This document shows, in pieces, positions 10,795 through 22,531 of a DNA stretch of 59,810 bases (positions are counted from its first letter, which is position 1; every line of letters starts with the position of its first letter). The notes under the pieces were generated by a model. It made no database searches. It had not been told where the DNA came from and saw nothing but the letters and a program-made list of their open reading frames with translations. Origin of the DNA: Scenedesmus sp. ARA3 (Eukaryota; Chlorophyta; Chlorophyceae; Sphaeropleales; Scenedesmaceae); NCBI GenBank assembly GCA_004335835.1, contig RWJK01001391.1:1-59810 (forward strand), in the 5' to 3' direction. The translations under genes and the position numbers were made by a program.

Positions 10795-12955
10795 TCAGCT
10801 ACTGGCTGCATGCTGCCGAACCTGCTGCTGCTGCTGGAACGTCAGCACTGCTGCTCGTGCATCCTCCAGCTGCAACCGTGCACAATCGTGCGCCGCAGTA
10901 ACAGCAGCAGACGCTGCTGCTGCCGACAGCCCGCCAGCCGCTGCTGCCTCCTGCACATCTTGCCACCCAGGAGCTAGTGCCACTACCTGCCCAATCACTA
11001 GCAGCGTAGGAGACTGCAGCCCAGCCTCTTTTATGCTGCCATGCAGCTGCTGCAGCGTGTCAAACACAACTCGCTGCTCTGATGTAGTGCCGCGCTCAAC
11101 AGCCACAGCCGGCATGTCTGCAGGCATGCCCCGAGCTCGAAGCTGCTGCACCAGCAGCGGCAGCGTGCCGAGGCCCATGTATACGATGAGTGTGGTGTGC
11201 GGGTCTGCAGCTGCTGCTAGAGTTTCATCAAGCTGGGACTCGCCTCCTTCGCGAGAGTGGCCTGTGAGGAATCGTACGCTGGTTGCAACGCCCCTGTGAT
11301 GCAGCAGTAGGCAGCAGCAAGGGAGGCAGCAAGGGAGGCAGCAAGGAGGCGATGAGTCAGCTTACCACAAACCAACCTAGGATTCCAGGAAATTCCAACA
11401 TCAAAACCTTCCAAGCAGTGACACAGGTGTGATGCGCACATGCCTCTGAACTTATGTGCTGGCAGGAAGCGGCACCAGCGCCAGTGCAGTAGGCGTATAC
11501 TGCGACCGAACATAACACAGACGCGCGCATCATACATTTTATGATCCCAGCTGCTGCTGACCCAGCCGCCGCACACAGCACACCTGCATCCACACACCAT
11601 ACAAACAGGCCGATGGCGACGTTGCTATGGCCGATGGCGACGCAGCTTAGAAATTACATCGCATGCAGGTTACACCGAGACCTCCCTCCCATATAAAGTA
11701 AGCTATGGCTGAAATGGTAACATGATGATGACACCATACACACCTGTGGGTCATTGGGATGCCAAGCTCTGCGCAGATGCCTGCAGCAGCCGTGATGCCG
11801 GGCACGCAGTGCACGCTGATGCCGTGCTGCTGCAGGTACTGCACCTCCTCGCCGCCCCTGCCAAAGACGTATGGGTCGCCGCCTTTGAGGCGGATGACTG
11901 TTGCGCCTGCCTCTGCAAAGTCCAGCAGCAGCTCGTGGATCTCAGCCTGCAAGCAGCAGCAGCAGCAGCAGCAGGTTCGTAAGCGAGCACGGCAGGTTTC
12001 CAGGTCACCACAAGAGGGCTGGTGGTTGCTGCACAAATGGATGCGCTGCTGGTGTGCACCAGCAAATGCTTGCTGTCACAGCTGTAGGCCGTTGCTGCGG
12101 GTGACTCATGCGCTCAGTAAACTGGCGAAACATCATCCCAGCTGAAGCTGCCGCAAATCCTGCAAGGCTTCCTGCAAGCACACCCACCTGTGTGCGCGTG
12201 TGGTAGCCCGCCTGCTTGCCCACGTACACCATGCGCGCCCCGCCATGCACCAGCTGCAGGATGTCGTCTGACACGAGGCGGTCATACAGCACCACGTCTG
12301 CTGTTTGCATCAGCTGAACCGCACGCAGCGTGAGCAGCCCGGGGTCTCCAGGGCCCGTGCCCACCAGGAACACCTTGCCAGGGCCTTGACGCTTGCCTGC
12401 AGGAACATGCAGGAGAGTCACTCATGGAAAGAAGTGGTACATTTATTGGTGCGCTTGCTGCATGCAGGGCACAGTACAAGCAGCTGCTGCGACTGCTGCT
12501 GCTGCTGCAGTTGGCAGAGGCTTTGCACAGTGGCTGCATGCAGGCACTGTCATGTATCTCACATGCGGACACCATCATATATTACCAATAGCTGTGCACC
12601 TTGATCTAAACACGTTTGATGAGGGCACAAGCCCCATGCAGCACCGACTGCTGCCACCTGGCAACTTACCCTGCTGTTGCCGCTCCCTCAGCAACTGCAG
12701 CAAGCGTGAGTTCTCCCAATCGCCATCTGAAGATGTTTGTTGGCGTTCATTGCTGTCTTTGCATAGCAACCTTGACGCACATGGCCTGCTGTTGCGCAGG
12801 CACGGCCGCAAGCCAACTACTCTGGTCTGCTCTGTCGATAAACAACGACGTGGAAACAAACACGATCCATTTGACTTTAGCAATGATTGTCCGATCATGC
12901 TGTTCGTCTTGGAACGGGGGCAGTCTCTGAAAGGGACACGGGCAAAGCGTGACAA
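10795..12955 (-). CDS. UPM1: uroporphyrinogen-III C-methyltransferase (SUMT), plastid
   Basis: Transfers two methyl groups from S-adenosylmethionine to uroporphyrinogen III, making precorrin-2, the first committed step to siroheme for plastid nitrite and sulfite reductases. Exons: 12955-12670, 12396-12188, 11946-11744, 11293-10795. All phases close, giving 398 aa. Residues 1 to about 95 form a basic/Ser-rich extension fitting a transit peptide. The catalytic domain shows [17 protein letters not shown] (from about 103), [26 protein letters not shown] (about 184-199), VPGITAAAG and [16 protein letters not shown], all family signatures. The tail is Gln/Ala-rich. Unlike its neighbours, its introns hold almost no exon copies. 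The start Met could also be one a few residues further in. Confidence 0.93.
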
Positions 12956-13810
12956 ACAAAGCAGGATGAAGCTTGCAAACTTAAAAGAAACAAGTGTGAA
13001 AGCACTACCTAAGCTGACACCTGCGACTGGACCGTGCCTGCTGCCTCCGCTCTTGAGGGACCTTTGAGGACCTCGAAGAGAGACCCTCTTGAGCAGGCAG
13101 GGTCTGGGTCCTAGTGACTCGTTGGGCGTGGCTTTTGTAAACGAACCAGACGAACGTGCACTTAGTTGAAGTTGAATACACCCGTTTCCATCTGCTGCAC
13201 ATCAAGAGTTCAAAGCGCCTTTTTGGTATCTTTCCCGCCTGCTTCGTGTTCACGGCAGTCACGCGCTTGCTCTTTATTTGCTGTCAGGATAATCACTGAA
13301 CAAAGTACAACCCTGCTGGCCCAAGAAAACCGTAAGGTGCCTACTGACCGATGGCTGTCCTGTGGATGTCACTGCTCCTGGCTACAGCTAGGATGCTCCA
13401 CAACTTGTGTGCCGGCCACTCACCTGACTTGCGCGTTTTTCACTGGCAGGTCTAAACAGATGATGTCCTGGCCGTCAGCAGATGAGCTCTGGCTGCATCA
13501 ACACCACCAGCCAAACAGGTGCGACCGAAAGATGGTGTGCGTACACTGTGTATACACAGTCACATGGCATGTTCACAGGTTCTGCTTGAAGTCCAAGTCA
13601 ATATGTCACTGTCTGTCTAAACTGCATGCGCCAGGGGATTCGTGGTCCATTGAGAACTACTGGGTGCGCTGCGTATGTCCATGTCTGTGCGTCCACTGTG
13701 AAGCTGCGTCTGACTTTGCTGCTGCTCGCCATGCTGGCACCCTGTCCGCTCTTGCTTTCTGCAGCGCACAAGTGAACCCCTTCTCATCCAGCCACCACAG
13801 GATGCAAGGA

Positions 13811-14278
13811 AAGGAGCGTGCACACACTTCATCAGCAGCAGCTCCTGCAGGACAACAGCAGCAAGCTAGCAGGCACTGGCAGGAGCTCCTGCAGCACCAC
13901 AAGGCTCCTGCGCAGCTTGCAGGAACAACAGCACACAGCAACCCCTCAACACATGCAGCAACAGCAGGTGACCATGGCAGCACTGAGAGGCCTGCGTGGC
14001 TGAGTTTCCTGCAAGGGATGCTTGATGCGCACCAGAAGCACCACTTGGATGGCATCAGCATCAGCAGGGACAACAGCAGCATCAAGCACAGCAAGAGCAG
14101 CAGCAGCAAGCAGAGCCACAGGAAAGGCCACCACGCACTGGCAGCACCAGTGGCAGCAGCTGCGGCTGTGGCAGCAGCGGTTCCTGCAGACAACAGCAGC
14201 ACCTTGGACAACGACGTTGCTGCGCCACACTCACCCACGGCGCATGCTGCTTGGCCTGTCTGCTGGCCTTATGTGTGA
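13811..14278 (+). CDS. low-complexity Ser/His/Ala-rich ORF, doubtful
   Basis: The 3' part of a longer open frame that ends at a stop at 14276-14278. It is rich in Gln, Ser, His and Ala, with one less repetitive stretch (RPAWLSFLQGMLDAHQKHHL). The frame upstream of about 13.8 kb has no protein-like character. It is divergent from the UPM1 start. The opposite strand is also open here (13657-14238), as often happens in CAG-rich DNA, so this may not be a gene. No function can be assigned. Confidence 0.22.
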   Translation, partial: KERAHTSSAAAPAGQQQQASRHWQELLQHHKAPAQLAGTTAHSNPSTHAATAGDHGSTERPAWLSFLQGMLDAHQKHHLDGISISRDNSSIKHSKSSSSKQSHRKGHHALAAPVAAAAAVAAAVPADNSSTLDNDVAAPHSPTAHAAWPVCWPYV

Positions 14279-15770
14279 CGTGCTGTGCACCTGCCAGCAT
14301 GACGGAGGGAGCAGCACTGCTGCAGCAGCTTGTTGTGAATGTGTGGGGCTGTATGGTATCAATAAACATTTGTGTCAATGTACAGTGTGCTTGAAAGGCA
14401 GCGCCAGGGCGCGCATGTGTGTGTATGAGTATGTTTGCTGACACGCCTTTGCAGGACTATTACACCAGACTGTTATGCTGGTCTGTGTGGTGAGGCGGCT
14501 CTGAATAAGAGCTGCCGTGGTTTGGTGAGCTGAGCCTCAGCTGCAGCAGCAGCAGGCTGCATGAGAGTTGTGTTGTGTGTAAAGCTTGTGTGAGGTGTTT
14601 CTGCAAGTACAGAGGTTCGAGCCTAGTGGCACGATGCATGCTGTGCCAGTGTGGGAGATTCCTTACCGTGCTGATGATTTGCGGCAGACAGCTGCCGTCT
14701 GTGAGCTTCCAAGCACTTTGCACCCCTGCTATGGTTGCTCACAAAGTTATGTGTACTTGGTATGCACAGCTGTCACAATTGTGGTTGCAACCTGCACATG
14801 CAGGCTGCTGCAGCTACTGCTGCCACTTTGCAGCATGTCTAATGCCTTTTTTTCTCCGGCTCCTCAAATGCGCACAATGTATTGCGCTGTTTGGTAGAAA
14901 GCCATGCGGCACTTTGGCGGCATGATCCTGTATGGCAGCCGTCATGGCATGTAGAGATCTGGTGTGCAGCAGATGCATTGCGTTCTCTGGCGCTTTACTT
15001 GCAAATGTGTTCATTACTTGTGGCATATACCATCCTTAACGTCACCCACGTGTTATTACTTCAACCATGTCCACTGTCAACACATGACACACATGTCTGC
15101 GCACATGGCTGTGCCGCGGCGGCAGCAACTGCTAAGCATCACACCTGCCGCTATCACTACTAGCTGTACTGACTGTGATATCGTCACTTTCATGGCCTCT
15201 TTAGAGATCTTGAAATCCCCATTTCCACAGGTAAAGACCATGCACAGCTTGTGCTGTTTGAACCAGCCTGGCGGCCAGCAACAAAGACTTTGAAGTGTGC
15301 AAGCCCTTATATCAAGCTGTCTCAAACTGATGGCAGGAAAACAGCACCGCTGGCCTCCAGATGCCTTGCAGGTGCATACGTGACACACATGTATACACTT
15401 GCACAGAGCACGTGTACCCAGTGCACAAATCCATTTCTAGTTGACTCGCTGCGGGTGGCTGAAGCACTACAAGCACTGCTGCGCGCCCACACAACAGCCC
15501 GACAATGCTGGCGGCCATGTAGAATGGCATGCAGGATATAGACACCCAAAGGGAGCTGCAATACAAAAAGGATGCGCTGCAGCCAGTGATCACGTATTGA
15601 GTTCAAACACATTCAAGCCTCGGCTCGGCTCCTCAGCTGCATTGCCCAGCTGCTGCTGCACCAGCTGCCCTGGCAGCAGCCAGGACACACAACAGCTCCA
15701 GCAATATCCCAGAATCAAAAGCGCGGCCAGCCCTCTACGCTACACAACGTTATATATGTGTAACTATGAC
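14279..15770. other. intergenic stretch, no supported gene
   Basis: No frame with recognisable domains on either strand and no exon chain. It separates the doubtful 13.8-14.3 kb ORF from the 3' end of the carotenoid isomerase gene. Confidence 0.4.
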
Positions 15771-15860
15771 CTGTCACGCACGTAGTTCAGCAGGCCAGCG
15801 TACGCCTTGTCAACTGCAGACCAGCCTGGCTCCATGCCTAAATCCACCGCAACGCGGTGC
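15771..15860 (-). repeat. copy of CRTISO terminal coding segment beyond the stop
   Basis: Repeats the last about 90 bases of the coding region (15918-16007) with a few differences. Both contain ACGTAGTTCAGCAGGCCAGC and GCCTGGCTCCATGCCTAAAT. It lies just downstream of the stop at 15913-15915, in the presumed 3' untranslated region. Confidence 0.85.
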
Positions 15861-15912
15861 CTGCAGCTGACTGTCATGTAACATACCATATAACATGTCG
15901 TGTAACATGTTA

Positions 15913-18900
15913 TCATGACCTGCCACGCACGTAGTTCAGCAGGCCAGCGTACGCCTTGTCAACTGCCGGCCAGCCTGGCTCCATGCCTAAATCCACCGCC
16001 ACACGGTGTGCGCAGCCAAAGCCGCTGAACACGACTGCGTTCACGCCTTGCCCGGGGAAGGTGCTGTCGCCCACGCAGTACAGGCCCTGCAAGCAAAGCA
16101 GCACAGGAAGTTGCAGTCAGGTGTGTGGAGCTGGTGTTGTTGAAGGGCGTTGCTGAGCATGCTGAAGGGACCGGCGGCTGACTTGCACGTTGATTTATAG
16201 GTTTAAGATAAATATGGACTAAGATGTTATTTTTAACAATATTGTTGTTACCAGCGCACCTGTACGCTGGTGCTGTTGAAGGGCATGCTGAGCATGCCCA
16301 GCGGCCGCCAGCTCATTCTGTTTTGGCAAACGGTATCAGCATGGACTTGCATACCATCTGCATTAATACTGTTACTGAGATGATGATAACCAATGTAATC
16401 ACCTGTACGCTGGTGCTGTTGAAAGGCATGCTGAGCATGCCCAGCGGCCGCCGGCTGGGGATGGGCCCGTACGTGCCGTCCTCGCGCGACAGGTAGCGCC
16501 GGTGCGTGCGCGGCGTGCCCACCTGCCGGTGACAGAGTCAAGCAGTCAGTTGCGCAACCGCAGCAGGCAGATGCCTCACAGCATGCAGTGCACGCACATC
16601 AGGCTGCTGCTGCTGCTGTTGTTGTTGCGGCATGATGCGTGCAGCTGCAAAGCAGTCACGTTCAGTATGCAGCCTCACCCTCGGACTCGATGGCAGCTCT
16701 CAGCCCCGGGAACAGCACGGCCCCTGCTGCTGCTGCTGTTGTTGCATGATCTGCAAGCCTTTGCCTTATGAATCAAACAGCATTGACAATGCGGCAGCCT
16801 CACCTCCCGGAACTCGATTGCGGCCCTCAACCCTGGAAACAGCTTCTCCAGGCGGGCGCAGATCTCATCAGCGACAGCCTCCTTCTTTGCCTCATACTCA
16901 GCAGGCGACATGCCCTGCAGCAGCACATCAGCAATGACACAAGCTTGTGATACATTGGTCAACCACAGGTTCACACACAAACATCGACTGCTGTTTGTGA
17001 TTTCTTCAGCAACTGCCTCCTTCTTTGCATCATACTCAGCCGGCGACATGCAGTGCAGGAGAGCAGCAGCGGTGATAGCGAGGTTGTGGTGCGATAGCAT
17101 CTCACCACTTGATTGACTGCTGGTTGGTGGCTGATGTTCAGTTGCTGTGAAGGAGGCACGCCAGCAGCGCAGCAGCACGTGTGCCGTGCAACACAGGCAG
17201 TTGGCACGGCCGGCTGACACTCAAACGCAGAGCATCACACCACACACGCACACAACACAGACTGCAGCGCTGAAGCAAGACTCATTGTAGTTAACCCAAC
17301 ACGTTCAAACATCTTTCGACAGCATGTGTGGGCGACTCACCTGCCACGCGTCGATCCAGTCAGGTGTGAAGGCGTGGATGATGTGCCTGCCTGGCGGCGC
17401 CAGCGAGGGGTCCAGCCTGAGGGCGCAAAACGACAGAAGATGTGAAGGGGAAAAGGTTGGAAGCAGTGCAGGCAGCATCAAGGTGCTACCATGTGTTCTG
17501 TTTGATGTATCCTGCTGCGTCATGCACTGCGTTTTGCAATGTCTTGTAGATTTAGCCCAAAACCCTAATTCCAGCCGCTGGATTCATGGTACTCACAGCG
17601 AGGGCAACACGAACAGCGCGCCGCGCGGCTGCTCCATCTGCTCCCACATGTCCACCAGAATGTGGTGCACAACCCAAACCATACAACTCTTAGAACCGGA
17701 ACCCAGCCGCTAAAACTTCGGCACTCACAGCAAAGGCATTGAAGCAACAAGAAATGGCGGTGGATTGCTTCCAGGCAACAACCAAGGGCCAACCAGCTGG
17801 GGTGTGTCCTCAGTTGTCAACATACGTCGTTCTGGTTCACTATCACTTACAGCGAAGGCATCGACACGAACAGCGTGCCGCGCGGCTGCTCCATCTGCTC
17901 CCACGTCTCCACCAGGATGTGGTGCACATCTGTGTCAGGTGGCAGTACATCTGCCTTCACGCCCATGTGGATGCTGAGGAAGCTGGGGCTCTTCTTGTAC
18001 CGCTTCCTGCAAATAAGCACAAGCAGTCAAATGAACGTAAGCGCCACAGACATACTAGCAGTCAGGCATTTTGCTACCGCCCACATTACTTTCAAAGGTT
18101 CCATTCTGGATGCTGCGTCACATGCAGTGTTGTGTAACAGATAAGTGACATATTCATCCCAAATCAACACCCACCTGAACAGCTTTTCGCTCTCAGGCAT
18201 CTTGCTCTCGCCCATCAAGCCCTCAAAGGTGTCCCAACGCGTGGCGTTGCTGATGATGGACTTGCCACGGAACACGCGCCCGTCAGCCAGCCGCACGCCT
18301 GCAGCATACAAGCATTCAGCGATTGTCAGGTTTCCTGCACCTTACAAAACGCGTGGCGATGCCGCAAAACACGTGCCCATCAGCCAGGCGCACACCTGCG
18401 GTTTGAAACAAAGCCTGAGGTTCAAGCAACAACATGGCATGGAGACACCACGCATGATGAACTGCATGTTCACCTTGCATTGTCAACAGATATAGTCTAC
18501 AGCACACAACACGCTGCCACCGTCAGCACCATGTCTGTCAGCAAGCTTCAGGTGTTCACTGCAGAGATGGGCTGTGGTGCTGTGTAGAATCGGAGGACAG
18601 TAAGCAGCGCAAGAATGCACTGCAACGCAGACCTATGTGCTGAGAAAATACTTTCACCTGTAGTGCCATGCTGTTGGCAGTTGCTATGCTGATAGAGGCT
18701 CACCTGTAGTGCCATGCTGTTGGCAGTTGCTATGCTGATAGAGGCTCACCTGTTGCGCGTATGCTGGGTTCACTGCTGCTGCTGCTGCTGCTGTCTGCTG
18801 CCTCTGTGATGATCTCCTTCACGTTGGCCTTGTACACCACATGCCCGCCACGCTCAGTGATGCCTGCAGGCAAGAGCAGCATTTGGCAAAGTTGATGTGT

Positions 18901-21900
18901 AGCTGAACATGCTACAAAAGTCAGCAGCACGCAAGGGACCTCGTTTGCCTTGTACACCACGTGCCCGCCACGCTCAGTGATGCCTGCAGGAACAGCAATT
19001 GGCAAGCAAGAAGACGTTGACCTTCACATGCGGCTTCATGCGGTAGGGTATTAGTCAGCGGCGCGCAAGGCAACACCCAGCGGCACTCAACCAAGTGTGT
19101 GTCCTGTCGTGGCCCACAGCATCTCACGCAACTCGAAGCACGAAACACTTACGAAGCACAGGGACAGGGACTCCAGGTGCTTGGATGGCTCAAGTCGCTA
19201 GACACCCTCATCTTTTGGTTGTGCAATGCACTTCGCAAACTCTTTTGCTTGACACGAGATGCAACAAGCATCCTTATGCTTACTCCCCAACAAAGCAGCT
19301 GCCACACTCACCATCCACCATGTTCTCTGCAATGGCACCCACGCCCCCAACAGGGTAGTTGATGCCGCCAAAGTGCCTGTCACAGCAGACCATCCCGGCG
19401 TTAATCATGGATGCCATGAACGGAGACTTTTGACCACAAAACCGCGCTAAGACAGATAGCCCACGCAAAGCACAAAACATGTGCAAAGCAGCTGCCATAC
19501 GCACCATCCACCATGTTCTCTGCAATGGCGCCCACGCCCCCAACAGGATAGTTGATGCCGCCAAAGTGCCTGTCACAGAAGACCATCCCGGCGTCATGAA
19601 CAAAAGTTGTGACCACAACACTGCGCTGAGACAGTTAGCCCACGCAAAGCACACAACACATAAAGCCGCCACGCTCACCATGTCCACCATGTTCTCTGCA
19701 ATGGCACCCACGCCTCCAACTGGGCAGTTGATGCCGCCAAAATGCCTGTCACAGAACACCATCCCGGCATTGATCATGGGCACCATGATCGAAAAGACCT
19801 CAACATTACGTAATACGCTGAGACAGATAGCCCACGCAAACCACAACACACATAAAGGCGCTGCTGCTCACCGTCCACCATGTTTTCTGCAATTGCACCC
19901 ACGCCTCCAACCGGATAGTTGATGCCGCCAAAGTGCCGGTCGCAGAAGACCATCCCGGCGTTGATCATGGGCGTCATGTCAGCATTGACAGTGCTCCAGA
20001 TGAAGCACTCCAGATCGATGAACTTGAGCAGCTCAGGGTCTTTGATGTACTTGCGCGCAACGTCACCTGCAGTACAGTAAAGATGACGGTACAATGCGGC
20101 AGTACATTGTCACTTGAAGTACAATGTGGGGTGCAATGTGCTGGTGCAATGTGACAGTGCAATGAAGCATCCTTGGTCAATGAACTTGAGTAGCTCGTGG
20201 TCCTTGATGTATTTGCGCGCCACGTCACCTGCGGTGCAAAGGGCAGTGCAATGAAGAAGTTCAATCAGGCAGTACAATGCAGCGGTAGAGTGCAAAACAA
20301 CAGCTCGTTGTGCTCCAGATGAAGCACTCCAGATCAATGAACTTTAGCAGCTCAGGGTCCTTGATGTACTTGCGTGCCACGTCACCTGCAGTACAACAAG
20401 GCAGTACAATAAAGCAGTACAATCAGGCACTAAAGTGCAGCGGATGTACTTGCGCGCCATGTTACCTGCGGTACATTGAGGCAATACACTGAGGCGGTAC
20501 AATGCGGCAGTACGATTTGGCAGTACAGTGCAAAAACAGAGATTGGTGCTGCAGATGAAGCACTCCAGATGGAGGAATTTGAGCAGCTCAGGTTCCTTGG
20601 TGTACTTGCGCGCCGCGTCACATGTGGTACAATGAGGCAGTACAATGCGGCGGTACAATGAAATTAACACTGATGTACTTGCGCGCCACGTCAATCTCCT
20701 AAAGCAATAATCCAAACCCTGCTCGCCCGTGTTGGTAATGAGGTAGGAGGCCAGGGTGAGGCATGCTGCGGTTCATTCCCACCCCCCCAAAAATTACAAT
20801 AGATGAAATCTGCTCACCCGTGTTGGTGATGAGGTATGAGGCCAGCGTGAGGCAGGCGATGGGGTTCTTCACAAACTCGCCCATCAGGTACCTGCAGCGC
20901 AGCAACCAGGGCAGCATGGCCAATGGCAACACGATCAGCAAAAAGCAACATGGATTTGTGAGGCAGGCGGGCAAATTTCTTCACAAAGCCGCCCATGAGG
21001 TACCTGCGGCGCAGCGGGACAATACAAGGTTGGCAAGGGGCAGACACTTGCTTACAACGGAGTTGGAGAGTGCCGGGGGAAGCGGCTACTTTTTGAACAT
21101 AAGCATGAGCAAACTGGGCGGCAGTTCGGTTGCGTTTGTAAGTGCCACCGCTTGTGACTGCCACAGCTTGCTGCTGCCGCCGTTGCAGCCGCTGCTTCTG
21201 CTGCTGCCGCCGCCGCTGCTGCTGGAGCTGTTCATCTGCATCGCCGCGGCTCTCCCCTTCCAGTCTGTCCAGGCTACAGCAGCTGCTGCTGCTGCTGCTC
21301 TCTATGTATCTGAATCTGCCACACCTACCGCGGCTCCTCCAGGCTCTTCATCTCAAAGCTGTTGAGGCTGTTGAGGAACGCCTACGCTCCTGCTGCTGCT
21401 GTTGTGCTACTACAATCCATGTTCAACCACAGCCGTTGATAGAGAGTTTGCAAGTGCTGTGCCACTCACCGCGGCTCCTCCAGGCTCTTCATCTCCAGGC
21501 TGTTCAGGCTGTTGAAGACTGCCCAGCACTCATCATAAAAGGACTTGATGCCGGCCGCCTCAGCAGGGAACCGCGCCGACAGCTCAGCGACAAAGTCCTC
21601 ATACTTGCGCCACACCTGCACGTTCAGGCCCTGCAAACACACAATGAAGCACGGACACAGGTACATAAACCAGTTGCTGGTTGAGCTTTGCAGTGGGTGT
21701 CGACAGCTCAGCCACAAAGTCCTCGTACTTGCGCCGCACCTGCACGTTCAGGCCCTGCACATGACAAGCATGGACAAGCACACATGCACTTAGTTCTGCG
21801 GCAGCTGCAGACAGCTTGGCCACAAAGTCCTCGTACTTGCGCCGCACCTGCACGTTCAGGCCCTGAGGACACAAAGATACAGGGACACAGGCAACCAAAG

Positions 21901-22486
21901 AGGGTGTTGGTGTAGCTCTGCAGTGGGTGTCAACAGTTTGGCAACAAAGCCCTCGTACTAGCGCTACACCTGCACGTTAGGCCCTGCACATAGACGCAGA
22001 CACATGACGGAGTTTCTGGTGCAGCGCTGCAGTGGGGTGTAACAGCTCATACTTGCGCCACACCAGCACGGTCAGGCTCTGCACACACATGACACTAGGG
22101 ACGTAACAGTGCAAATTTTGTGCGGGATTCTCCTCCAGCAGGTGCACAGCTGCAGCCGAGTCCTCAACACGTGTGCCACTCCAGCACAGTCAGGCGCTAC
22201 GCACACATGGACACACGGACACAACTGCTGTTGCCTGCACTCTGCCGCTGCTGCTGCTGCTGCTGGTGCTGATGTGCCCGAGCGTGCCGCTGGCGACCAT
22301 GCTGCTGCTGCTGCAACTGCTGGTACCCATGCTGGTGCTGCACTGTTGCAACCGCACCAGCCCTGCGCTTGGCTCTCAGCTGCAGGCAATGCTGCGAGCT
22401 GCCATGCACATCAAGCTGCACATGCCAACAAATAAGGTCCCAGCGCTTTCCTTAAAAATACGTGTCAAAGTGCAGCAGAAGCAGAC

Positions 22487-22531
<45 letters not shown>

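Noticed and set aside
13657..14238. A 193-codon minus-strand ORF
   Set aside because: Leu/Cys-rich translation of antisense CAG-rich DNA with no domain and no exon chain.
19280..19849. A 189-codon minus-strand ORF running through several exon copies
   Set aside because: It reads through CRTISO exon-4 copies and intron. The homology repeats the same block several times, so it is not a natural protein.
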